From Blasia pusilla (taxonomy: Eukaryota; Marchantiophyta; Marchantiopsida; Blasiales), in assembly GCA_050084515.1 (NCBI GenBank), contig CM114271.1, positions 57,474,001 through 57,538,000 of the forward strand: a stretch of DNA of 64,000 bases. The letters run 5' to 3'. How positions within the stretch are numbered: position 1 is the stretch's first letter; every line of letters begins with the position of its first letter. Under the pieces are notes generated by a model. It was not told where the DNA came from. It did not search any database and saw nothing but the letters and a program-made list of their open reading frames with translations. Below are positions 37,915 to 48,056 of the stretch, one piece after another. Position numbers and translations under genes: made by a program.

Positions 37915-38557
37915 ATGCAAAGATGATTATCTTCATTTTCAGCAAGTTGACTTCCATGCCCGATTTGTTGCAGAAACTTGATAGTGCATTCAGGTAAAGT
38001 TGGAGCCCATGTGTTGTTCCAGACATCAGAATTATATCATCTGCATACAATAGTAGGGGGATGAGGCAGTGTGCTAGCTCTGGTGGATCTCCATTCACTC
38101 TAGAGACCACCTCTTCAAGTTCGTCAATGTAGAGCCCAAACAATGTAGGTGAGAGGGGGCATCCTTGTTTGACTCCGGTGTTGGAAGATAAAGTTTCAGA
38201 TTTTCCCCTCTTAGTGGAAATCTGTGCAAACACCTGAGCATATAAGATCTTGATTGCTGTAAGTTGTCGTGGTGGGATACCCAACTCTTCAAGTCGTTTC
38301 CAAAGAATTGCTCTTGGGACTGTGTCAAATGCCTTCTTGAAGTCTATAAAACAACAAATAAATTTACCCAGATTGTGACCAATTCTTGACTTGGAAGTTT
38401 CTTCAATCAGTACCCGGAGTGTAAGAAGGTGATCCAGGGTGCTATGTGAGTATTGAAAACCTACTTGTCCTCTGGCTTGCACCTTCTTTTCTTCAACCCA
38501 GTCATTGATTTTTCTTTCCAGCAGTAGCCCATACAACTTGGCCATGAGGGAGATCAC
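37915..38557 (-). pseudogene. LINE (non-LTR) reverse transcriptase fragment
   Basis: The minus-strand ORF (open from 38557 to 37754) carries LINE reverse-transcriptase blocks in order: CCFIDFKKAFDTVPR, then NTGVKQGCPLSPTLFGLYID, then LLLYADDIILM with an intact Y-A-D-D catalytic box, then SGMEVNLLKMK. Motifs before the palm (endonuclease) and after SGMEVN (thumb, C-terminus) are missing, so the element is truncated at both ends. About 50 residues of low-complexity DNA are read through at its C-terminus. The frame is surprisingly intact, suggesting fairly recent arrival compared with the gypsy debris. Confidence 0.85.
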
Positions 38558-39577
38558 CTTATGTATTACATGAGATAATTACCATTGGCCTTCACCAACC
38601 ATCTACCATTCAACCGCCGTTGTCTATTTGTCAACCGTCAAACTACCGCATGTCGATACTCAACGGTCATTGACGTATCAAGTCAAGTTCCAAGATATGG
38701 TCTACCATGCATAGTGATTGGTAGCCACTCAACAATGATTATTGTGTCGTGATGCAGGTAGTTGCAACGTGCCGCCGATTACCGTGCCATGCCGTGCCGT
38801 TCATGGCCGTACCGCAGCGTCTCGATCATGGACAAGCACCAGCATTGCCGAGCTCAGCATGCATTTCTGATAAAGGAGGGATATATGTTGTTGATTGTTG
38901 CATCCCATCATCAAATGCCTAGTCATTTTGTATCTTCGTTGCCGTACCGTACCACTGTATCCACACCACACATATGCATCAAGGTGGTTTGAGTATCGTC
39001 AACATCGGGGAGTACGACTTGTTGATTGGAGGAGTTTTTCTTTGTGATTGAGTTAGGGTCAAGGTTTGCACTTGCTAGGGAGCAAAATCTAGATTTTTAA
39101 AAATTTATCCACTCTAGTCTTTTTCCCTCCATGTATGAGGGATTTCTAGGTATTGGGTAGCTATTTGTGATACTTGGGTTTTTGTGGATGTTGAGAGCAT
39201 CATTGATGTATGTGGTTAGGGGACATAGACTTGTCTGGGATGTTTAGAGTCAAGATCAAGCCATGTCCATAAGATGATAGACCAATGTTGATTTGTCGCA
39301 CCACGCTACTCTACCCACATCTCAATGGGAAGTAGTGGAGAGTAAGTGCTGCATGTTTAGTCTAAGTGATTGAGGGATTACTCGCGAGACTGAGAGTGAT
39401 CGAGTGAAGGGGCACGAGGGTCATCACAATGTCCTTTTGGCACTTTGAGAGGTGAGGTGGTGTGCTTAAGAATAGCCCTAAAGATTTTATGCCGAGTGGC
39501 ATGAGGTTTTGAGAGTCTCTAAGTGAGGGATTGTCCTTGTGTGTCATCCTCAGACGAGAGGGAGGGCATAAAGGACT
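38558..39577 (+). mobile_element. Leader of gag copy 3 (decayed)
   Basis: It matches about 7700-8540 in order: the GTGATTGGTAGCCACT phrase, the CCATCAT...GTCGTT region, TTGCACTTGCT-type words, and the GATTGAGGGATTACT / GGGGCACGAGG phrases just before gag. No gene. Confidence 0.55.
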
Positions 39578-40190
39578 TTGTTAGTGCGCGTATTACCACA
39601 CATGTTGTGTGGTCCTACTATTTGGGCGTACGAGATGGATGACCAGGGTAGAGGACCGCGTAGGTTTTCATTAGCTATAGGTACTTTAGAGTTGAATGAC
39701 TTCATTACGAAGTTTAGTTTTTGTTGTGACTCGGAGAGGGCCATGAACTCTAGAGAGTTCAAACCTTTTACAACATGGAATGGGAAGTTCCAACACCTAG
39801 AGAGGGTGCCCATGGATGACTACCTTGAGTTATCCCATAGGTATGCGGCTGAGATTGAGGCCTAGAGACTTTAGTATGACCCCCATTACGTATCATGGAC
39901 TTAGTCGTTTCGGGCTGAGGAGGAGGACCTAGGCAAGGCTACTTCGTGTGTCACTAGTGAGAGCTAGGGAGGGGTGAGTCGGATTGGGACAATTGCATCG
40001 TCTAGTCTGGTTTGTCTTAGGTTCAACTTCATGGTTGAGTTCTTTGCAGAGTTATGGAGGAACATACTACTTAGGGGTAAAGATTGAGAAGTTACGGAGC
40101 ATCCACAACTTCCATAGGCGTATAGGGGAGAGTTTTTTGGAGGAATTTACTTGTCTGCGTCCTCTGATTAGTGTCACTTAGGGGTGACAA
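39578..40190 (+). pseudogene. Gag pseudogene, copy 3
   Basis: The ORF from 39578 to 39865 reads WAYEMDDQGRGPRRFS and MNSREFKPFTTWNG, matching the intact Gag at 154-1008. It is then broken by TAG codons (replacing a Trp codon at EIEA/W and later residues). A VRFNFMVEFFAELWRN-like segment and FHRRIGESFLEEFTCLRPLI follow in another frame. Many changes against the intact copy are CpG to TpG or CpA. Confidence 0.8.
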
Positions 40191-41448
40191 AAGGCTAGGA
40201 TATTCAAATATGGCATGGGATGTTGGAACAAGAGATGAGGGATGCGGTACTATTGATGCACATCTCACCTACGTTGAGAGTATGTTGCATGGATTTACCC
40301 AATTGCAAGGTGCAACCACTACGCTAGTCTTTGATGGATGGAACGGTTGAGAGGATGAAATATGGGATGTCTGATGCCCCTTCTCACTAAGGTTCCTTAG
40401 GGATGACGCTATAGAGTCCAATCTCTACTTCTCCTTGGTTCATCCTAAAGTACTCCCAACATTGGGCTTTGCAAGTGGAAGTCTTAGTTTGAGTCTCAAA
40501 GGAATCAATCGATTGGACATTCTATAGGTAGCTGAAAAGTACACGCGCTTATTAGGTTGAGTCTCCTTAAGTGTGTATTGTCTTCCTAAGAAGCCTCTTC
40601 CCCAAGCCTTCTTCTTCTTGGCCAATCTCTCAAAGTCATTTGTCTATACCAAAACGCATCAGTTAATCCCTCAATGTGCGTCCCAAATGGTGCCTTAAAT
40701 CAAACCTGAAACATGACCAAACACACGTCACAGTTAGTTCCTTGTTCATGGACTTGAGCGAGTAGGGGAGGAGAGTGTCCCCCTATAGGTACTTCCAAGG
40801 TTCTTCATAGGAACTCCACCTTCCCTATTGTCCCCTTGGGCCCTTGATTGGCCCTCTAGCCTCCCCCCTAGCCAAACATGGTTCACGATCCACGAATTAG
40901 CATTTGACTATCTATCCCAAAGGTGGCTTGGTGAAGCCTTCCCACTGATTATGCAACTTTCAACTCCCCAAATGCATCTTGGAGCTTGGATCCGCATTTC
41001 GTATGTCTCATGGCTAGCACTCATGTTGATTGTATGTTTGGTATCTCATGGTTGTCTTGCTGTCCATTGCGTTTTGTGACTAGGCTCGTGGCATTTCATC
41101 CTTCTTGACTACTCAAATTTTCCTTGCTTCTTGCCCTGACTTGGATCTTGACTTAAAGATCTCACACCATCCTTGCCTTTCCCTTATTCCCATGAGTATG
41201 CTTGGTTCCCGAGCATTGTTGGAACGTTTCCTTCCCTACTACATTGGGAAATCTCGTACTATTAAGTGTTAGGCGCCGAGCATAGTCTTTAGAACCGCTC
41301 GGAAGCGGGCGCTTCTTAGCGTCCCCTGCGCCTGGTGTTACGCACGGGATATTGCACGCGCGGCACGTAACGCCCTTTTATCCCCGTCAGGGGATACCTG
41401 CAGGGCCTAGTTTTCACCCCAATCAGTAATAGATTGGCGAGTGTCATG
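40191..41448. mobile_element. Internally deleted retroelement tail and unassigned DNA
   Basis: About 40345-40400 matches 13440-13495, which lies at the 3' end of the gypsy element, so everything between gag and that point is deleted here. About 40400-41280 shows no gene and no clear match in this window. A CG-rich patch at 41270-41400 is unlike its surroundings. Confidence 0.4.
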
Positions 41449-41520
41449 AGAGCTTCTACAAAAGAAGGATCTATAACTTCCATTCAAGCTGTTTATGTAC
41501 CCGCTGATGATTTAACAGAT
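41449..41520 (+). other. Plastid atpB-like fragment (NUPT)
   Basis: One frame reads [20 protein letters not shown] followed by TD, the sequence of the ATP synthase beta subunit near its nucleotide-binding region. The [11 protein letters not shown] form is the chloroplast version; the plant mitochondrial one has KKGS and SVQAI. Similarity stops abruptly on both sides, so it is a tiny insertion of plastid DNA or a template-filled break, not a gene. Confidence 0.8.
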
Positions 41521-42387
41521 CTTGCCACTCCTCACGGTTGGAGGATATTTTTCAGGGGAATCGGTACCCTCCATTTATTTCATAATCAGGAACGTTAACG
41601 GTAAAGTCGGGTTTTGAACCGGTTTTCACATACCATGTACAAAGGAACCCTCCATTTCTTGCTAGTTCTTTTCTGACCAATTTTAAATAAAATAGATTTT
41701 TTTATTATATTCGGCTACAATTACTCCTAACCTCGGATCTCCACGATCATTGATGCCCTTTTCTCACCTAAGGCTAGTCTCAAGACAAGCGTGCATCTCG
41801 CGGTCGGTTTTACCGTCATTCCTAGTCTAGGTTTCAACTTTGGTGTGTTATACCAAGGTCTTTCCTCCTTGAACCTGCAACTATGATCGCTTCTTGAGTT
41901 CCCACTAGTGTGAGGGCCATAGACCTAGCTATTCGCAACGAACGACACATATGTCCCAAATATACATAGAGTAGGTACTAGATGATCATCTATCTACGCT
42001 TGCATTAGGGACATGGATGACAAGAAGATGACCAACCATGGGACCATATTAGGACCCAAAATTTTTGCTCTTAGCATCATAGATGTGTATGTCATTGTAG
42101 GTAGGAATAGATGACTATCTAGAGTTAGATGGATCTAACCACCAACTAGGGGGCGACTGGAAATATTTTGGTACACGATTGTCCATGTTTGTAGATGCTA
42201 TGAGTGAGTATGATATCTTGTCTTTATGTGTATATAGAAGGTGAAAGTGGTGTCTGTTGCTTGTTGATGTGTATGTATACGAGTACGGTTATGATAATTG
42301 TCACATTTTTTTAACAGGTCGACAAGTATCCGTAGGGCCGCCATGTGTATGCGCACGATACCATCCTCAAATAATATTAATCTATAA
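41521..42387 (+). mobile_element. Unassigned DNA followed by LTR-family fragment
   Basis: About 41521-41940 has no recognisable content. About 41950-42110 matches 13510-13670 and about 42160-42360 matches the GGAGATATTTTGGTAC segment of the LTR family, so it is the decayed 3' part of the element whose gag is at 39578. Confidence 0.5.
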
Positions 42388-42751
42388 TCTATATTATTAT
42401 AAGAGGAAGGAGGTTACCTTTTTGGGTACTTCTCCCAAAAGAATTGACTTCTTGAGAAGAAGATCCCTTTGGAAATAGTAGGTTCATACTTGTTAGCATT
42501 AGAATGGACTAGTTTATTTTTATAAGACCTAGTATCTTTTAGCATCCCTTTTAACATAGTAAGTTCTCATGGACTGGTTTGGTTTATTAAGATTGGACAT
42601 CCTTTAACATCGTTTATGCTTACATTGATATAGGGCCATAGAGCATAGTTAAGACGACATATGTATTCGAGTTTGGAAGAGTTGACGTGGCAGAACCAAT
42701 GGACAAACATGGAAGGCGTTCTTAATATTAGTTTCTCACTTACAAACCGGA
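42388..42751 (+). mobile_element. Helitron-like 5' end without paired 3' end
   Basis: TCTATATTATTATAAGAG starts after an A at 42388, like the other Helitron-like 5' ends in this window. A CTAG followed by T occurs at about 42516 but lacks a convincing upstream hairpin, so the length is uncertain. Confidence 0.4.
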
Positions 42752-43366
42752 TCTATATAATAATTGGCCACCCTATATGCCTAATACGACAAGATAGTGA
42801 GATAATAGGACAAAATAGGCAACATGTTTGAATTTTGTTGTTTGAGTCATATTAGATGGGTAGAAATAGATAGGGATAGAGAAAACGGATAGGGATTTGA
42901 GTGGAATTTTTTTTATTAATCAATTTATATTATAACGGGTGATTATAAATATTAATAAATTGGGATAGTTATGATAAATAACGAAAATTTTAGATTTTTT
43001 TCCATAATTCATATTTGATGGAAAGGGAAAATAAATTTTAATGGAGGAGGAGTAGATTTTGTTTAAATTTTATGGAAGGGTAAACTTAGTTAGGGGATTG
43101 GGATATCATTTAAATTTGAATGGAGGATTGTATTTACTTAGAAGAGTGAAATGTTATTACTCTTCTAAGAAATAAAAATTATATTTAACAATTGAAATGA
43201 ACAATGTGATTATTTAAAAAAAACAATTCTTTTCATTTACATGTGATACTTTGGGAAAGGGGAATGAATTTGAAAAAATCTAGTCAATAAATATTATTTT
43301 TATGGGAAGGGGAAAAATAACTATTGTTCAAACTTTTACGGAGTACTGAAATTATTTAGGGGTCAT
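42752..43366 (+). mobile_element. Helitron-like family B, copy 1 (3' part displaced)
   Basis: It begins TCTATATAATAATTGG after an A and aligns along about 600 bases with the element at 57036-57831 (shared ACAAAATAGG, GTTTGAATTTTGTTGT, GAGAAAACGGATAGGGATTT). Alignment ends at about 43366, where a second Helitron-like 5' end begins, so a nested insertion probably separates the 3' part. Confidence 0.6.
43137..43169. repeat. Perfect inverted repeat (11-bp arms)
   Basis: CTTAGAAGAGT, 11 bases, ACTCTTCTAAG. It lies inside Helitron-like copy 1 and is not conserved at the matching position of copy 2 near 57400. Confidence 0.8.
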
Positions 43367-43368
43367 CT

Positions 43369-43800
43369 ATACTATTATGGGAGAGTGGCGTCTCAATGTG
43401 CAAACGCTCCGGGTGTTGACGCAAAGCATTTTTGGCTAATAGGCATTTTTGGCTGCGAGACGGTCCTAGCTGCTTCGGCCTGACGAAGTCTGGATGTCGG
43501 ATTATAGGGTTTGGTGTTAAGCGTCACAGTTTAACCGCCTTTTTTATATGATTTTTGAAATCAATACTTACCAACCGTTATGATCTCACGATCACGGAGA
43601 TCCGTCGATGAAGGATGGGACTGTTTACAAGACTTACATCTTCGAGTATTTATGGTGTGCATTCAAATTTTGACACTTTACATTTGTGCACATCAAGGGC
43701 TTACGCAGGTAACTCTTTTACACACCATGGAGGGGAACTTCTCGGACTTCCAATTTATTCATTTATATTGCATTGAATGGTTACATGTATATGCATACAT
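43369..43800 (+). mobile_element. Nested Helitron-like 5' end
   Basis: TCTATACTATTATGGGAGAG starts directly after an A, close to the 167-bp Helitron 5' end at 25025 (TCTATACTATTAAAAG). The 3' end was not found, so the right boundary given is arbitrary. The enclosed DNA has no recognisable gene. Confidence 0.45.
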
Positions 43801-45590
43801 GTAGACTCATATTTATTGATACAACAATGAATAGTTACAGAAATCTTTCAGATTTGTCGAGTGCTCTTACTAAGTTCCTATGCTTGATGTTTTGCAAATC
43901 CTTGACAATATTTAGCAACGAGTTCAGCTTGTGAGTCTCCTAAGCAAGTTCAGCAAGTCTGGAGCAATAGTGTGCGAGGACATTCGATTCGGGAACATCA
44001 GCAAAATCTTGAGGTTTGATTTGAGCTCCACCTCTAGCGCTCTTGGGCTCCCACTCCAACGCTCCCGAGGTGCTCTCGTCTCTTTCTCTTGCCTCTGAAC
44101 CTGCAACCATTCAAGACAGCAGAAAAGAGAAATCGAAAAGATGGCGACCAGGATCATGGCACAAAAGTCCATGCAAGGCAAGGGCAAGAGTGTGTCCAAG
44201 TTGACCTTATAAAAAAAATTTTGGAGTCAAGTGAGCGGATCTAGAACCATTGGAGAGTTCCAAGTGGTCTCCTATTTCTGTGGAGAACTGCATGAGACTA
44301 AGTAAGTGGAAAAAGTCACACTTCCATAGTAGTCCCGCTTGGGGAGAGAGATTCACTCCCGAACACGCTCCAGGTTTTGAAAATGCAAGAAAAGACTCCT
44401 TGCCTGCTAGAGCACATCCTACATCATCTTCTAAGGGGTATGTTCCGAGTCTCGTTGAAGAGTGTGAAGATGACATTCAGGTAGATGTCCAAGGTACTCC
44501 TCCATATCAGATAAGGAGGCCCGGGACGAAGTAAGATACACAATAGAGGGACAATATGCAAAGAAACAACACAGGACCCCACATCCCAAAACTCACAACC
44601 ATTGCTCACCACCTCAACAAAGGTGTTCGTCGAGCTTGGTGTACCTCATACACCTACATCGGATCCGCTAGTGACATTGAAGCCACTTCAGAAAGGAGAA
44701 GAGGGGAAAGGTGTGGTTATAAATATCCACATCGGCATATGAGTAGGGTAGCTAGAAATACTAGACGGGTCAGATGATGAGTAGCACACTACGGTGCTCA
44801 CATGTAAATCAAACTTCAAAGGAAAGTAACTTGGATTCACACTTCCAAGATGACATGTCTTGGTCCAATGCTCTGCTCTACGTTCTGTCTTACAGTACTC
44901 AACTCGGGTGCTAGAGATGCTTACTGTTTTAGAGTACTCAACTCAAGTACTTGAGATTTATCCCGAGTATGAATTCAACCCTTCAACCCCAAGCTTAGAG
45001 CAGGTGTGATATCAAGTTAGGCAAAGGCCAAATCGCAAAATCAAGACAAAAGTGGAAAAACCGAGATAGATAAGATCAGGACATAAAAGCTACTGCTGGA
45101 CAAAAAGTGGAGCCAAGCTTCTTCCCCCCCTGAAAGTGGCGAGTGCGCGCTCTGTAGTGGGAATGAATCAGAGCGAGTGATCAAGAAGAGATCGTCGATG
45201 TATGAGAAGGGGGGTTTATCTTCAACGACATTGAGAAGATCTTTCTGGAAAACTCGAGATGGCATGAGCAATCCATCCGAGCTCACAGAGAGAGTCTATT
45301 GTAGAAGCGGACACGACTTGCTTCACATGAGCTTCAAGATTTCAATGGCTTCAGCTGTCTTGAGAGTCAAAACCCCCTAAACTCGGCCAAATCTTGGAAT
45401 CGAGACTGCTGAAATCGGGTCATAGGGCTACTACTGGGAAAATCAAGCAAAAAGATCAGCCATTGCCTCCCCCCACAAGAGTGTCGAGTGCACACTCTTT
45501 AGAGTAAATCGAAAAGATGTCCAGCAGACTCCTAAACTCCCGAATGGACAAAAACTGGACCAAAAGCAAGAATCTCATTCGGCCCCTAAG
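43801..45590. other. Unassigned DNA with two modest ORFs
   Basis: A minus-strand ORF (43924-44199) begins with a hydrophobic stretch (MILVAIFSISLFCCLEWL) and a charged tail. A plus-strand ORF (44250-44534) is hydrophilic. Neither has a recognised domain and neither has a second copy in this window. Region 45100-45590 repeats phrases such as GTGTCGAGTGC and AGCAAAAAG, like repeat DNA. I would not call a gene here. Confidence 0.35.
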
Positions 45591-46620
45591 TGTCGCGACC
45601 CTCATAACCAAAAAAAACACCAAATAGGTGCCAAGCGGAACATCAGAATTCAAATGGACTCACGCTACGATGATTGCGCTTTGGAGAGGCCTTTGGGAAG
45701 GTCTCTTGGAAAAGTCCAAGAGACGAAACGCGGAATAGAGTTGTGCATTTCATGCGTTAGTGGTCGTGAACAGGAAAACTAGACCAAACGCAAGCCAAGA
45801 CTTGAGATGAGTTGAGTCTTGGAAGGTCGGTTTCCAAAGAGGTGAGAACCAGTTTTAGAACACGACCAGCATTTGGGGAATTTGATTATGTTTTGGACCA
45901 TAACATTTAGCTCCAAGATGAATTTGGGACAAGTAAGTGCGTGTTGGTAAGCTTATCTTGAGACGCTTCCAACGCAGGAAAGATCTTAGCAAATGCATAA
46001 GTACAGACTGAGATATTAACCGAAAAAATTGTGAGAGCAATCGGGTTGAGGGCCAATTGGAGAGGCCCGGGTGTCTTTCCCTAAATGTAGGGAACCCCGG
46101 AGATCCCCAGAAGTACTAGTAAGGAAGGAGTCTCTCCAAGAAGTCTTGGAACACGAATCCCCACTTTGAGCACCAAACGGGGTCTCAAGGGCACGGGATG
46201 GAACGGGAGTTTGGCGTTGGAACTCGAAACCTAAACGTAATCCAAGGGAGTGGACTTTGTAAGCCACAGTTGGATTCCGACCCATGATTCATTTTGTGTG
46301 AGTCTTGGTTAGGGACTCATTGGATGTCCATTGGACAGTTGGAACCGCCAGGCGCGAAACACCGTTTGAGGTTTGTGAACCGACCAGAAAGTCTGTCCCA
46401 AGTCTTTCGAGACTGCCGGTGTTGTAAACCGCAAAACTAGGAAGGTTGAGCTTGATGAGAGACCGAGACAAGAACTCGGAAAGTTAGCCCGCTTATTGAT
46501 CAAAGACCCGACTAACCAGAGTGCGTGTTTGGATGCAGATCAATGTTGAGAGTGTGACCTACTGAACGCACGCTTCCGCAACAACAAAGATTAACGTTCA
46601 AGGAGAGTAGGCGCACGACA
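45591..46620 (+). mobile_element. Solo LTR, copy 2 (1030 bp)
   Basis: Starts TGTCGCGACCCTCATAACC and ends GGCGCACGACA like copy 1. The flanks are CTAAG (45586-45590) and CTGAG (46621-46625), a target-site duplication with one difference. Same orientation and length as copy 1, with scattered substitutions between them. Confidence 0.88.
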
Positions 46621-46625
46621 CTGAG

Positions 46626-47291
46626 AGTTTCAGCTCCAAGTGCGGATGGTGACAAGCGTAGAGTGCCCATGGTGTCGAGCAGAGTGCATATAGATTTGTG
46701 AGTGTCGAGCGCATGAGTGGCGCGCCCATGAGTGCAGAGAGCGAGCCCGTGAGTGGCGAGCGAGCTCACGAGACGGCAAAGGTTGACCCTAGAGCGGAGA
46801 CGCAAGGAGTGTCTCGGCAAGATAGGCACGAAGAGGAACAACGACAAAATGAGCGCACACACGCTGCGCAACGTGGGGTAGGGGGAGGTAGGGAGGGGAA
46901 CAAAATTCAACCTAGCCGTCTGATCCAAAATCCAACGATCCGCGGCACATCAGACGTAGGCTGTCTAATCTAGAATCTAACGGTCCTTGATGTCACGACC
47001 GTTTAATTGTCTCATCTTCTGGCCGTCTGATGCAAAGATCTGACGGCCAGTGTCATAGTAATCCTTGGATCAGACAACACGATCCTGACCGCTTTTTTAT
47101 GCACTTTACCTTTTTTCCTTCTCTCATCTAATTTTTTCTCATTAGTTCCCATTTAATTTTCATCATTTAATTTTTCCCATTTAATTTTTTGTAAAAATAT
47201 CTTCTTAACTTCTTCCTCTAAAATTGTTTATTTCTACCTCTTAAATTTTCCATTCTTTTTTTTTTTTTTGCAATTTACTTTTTTTTCCTTC
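46626..47291. other. Repeat-rich DNA upstream of NodGS-type gene
   Basis: About 46690-46760 has short repeated phrases built on GAGTGTCGAGC and GAGTGGCG. About 46912-47050 repeats GGCCGTCTGAT-type phrases (TGATCCAAAATCCAACG, TCTAGAATCTAACGG, GATGCAAAGATCTGACGG). The remainder is T-rich. No gene. Confidence 0.5.
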
Positions 47292-47399
47292 TCTCATATA
47301 ATTTTGGGAGAGTGCCTTCTGATTATAATGCATAAAGAAATATTCTTCTGATTGCATTTTTTTATTCCCTCTTACACCTGTGCATGGGCACCTCACTAG
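47292..47399 (+). mobile_element. 108-bp Helitron-like element
   Basis: Starts TCTCATATAATTTTGGGAGAG. The 3' end has a GTGC-ATGG-GCAC hairpin, CTCA, then CTAG before a T. It is related to the 187-bp element at 23749 (shared GTGCCTTCT near the 5' end and GCATGG near the 3' end). The base before the 5' end is C, not A, so that end is slightly uncertain. Confidence 0.7.
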
Positions 47400-47723
47400 T
47401 GGGTATTATTCAAAAGAGATTTTTAAAAGTGAAAATTATATTAAAATTTTGTAATTAAATACAATTATGGCCTTACTAGTTCTGGTTGGTTTTTCTCTTG
47501 GCCATCTAGACTCTCCACGAATAATTACTTTCTTGTAATGCACACTTATTTAAAATTTTATACTAGTGTGGGGCTCTCTCCCTAGGGGTTAGAGGAAATT
47601 CCTTCCCCTAACCCTGGCCAAAATAGAGTGGCAGGTATTTTTATTTTTAAACATACATCAAAATTTATAATTTTAGAACCAGTTGGGGTCCGTGACACAA
47701 ATGAAAGATATTATTAAAAAACG

Positions 47724-47758
47724 ACACTATATTTAAAAACTTTTTTTAAATATAGTGT
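47724..47758. repeat. Perfect inverted repeat (16-bp arms, 3-base loop)
   Basis: ACACTATATTTAAAAA, then CTT, then its exact reverse complement. The right part (AAACTTTTTTTAAA) is also partly repeated directly at 47759-47774. It is about 300 bases upstream of the NodGS-type start codon. Confidence 0.9.
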
Positions 47759-48056
47759 AAAAACTTTTTTTAAACCCGTTCTATTACAAACGCAACATAC
47801 TAATAATATAATATAAAAAGGTAGATGACGTGGTATGTGCTGGAGGGGCCGGCCGAGGCATGTTCCGAACGACGGAGACTGGGATTGCCAAAACGTCTCC
47901 CGTCCCTCCTCAGTAGATTGCTGCATCCACTAATCGGTGGATTGGGGAGTTTCGCAGAGGTCGAAAGCATGAAGTCAATGAAGGCGCTCGCTGACATTTA
48001 AGCCACTCGGAAGTACTGTAAGACAGAATTTCTCACCAGAGCAATCGGAAGTTGCG

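Noticed and set aside
36369-45590. One full-length LTR element bounded by the two 1030-bp LTRs
   Set aside because: Each LTR has its own 5-bp target duplication, and the DNA between holds unrelated LINE, gag, Helitron-like and plastid fragments, so they are solo LTRs.
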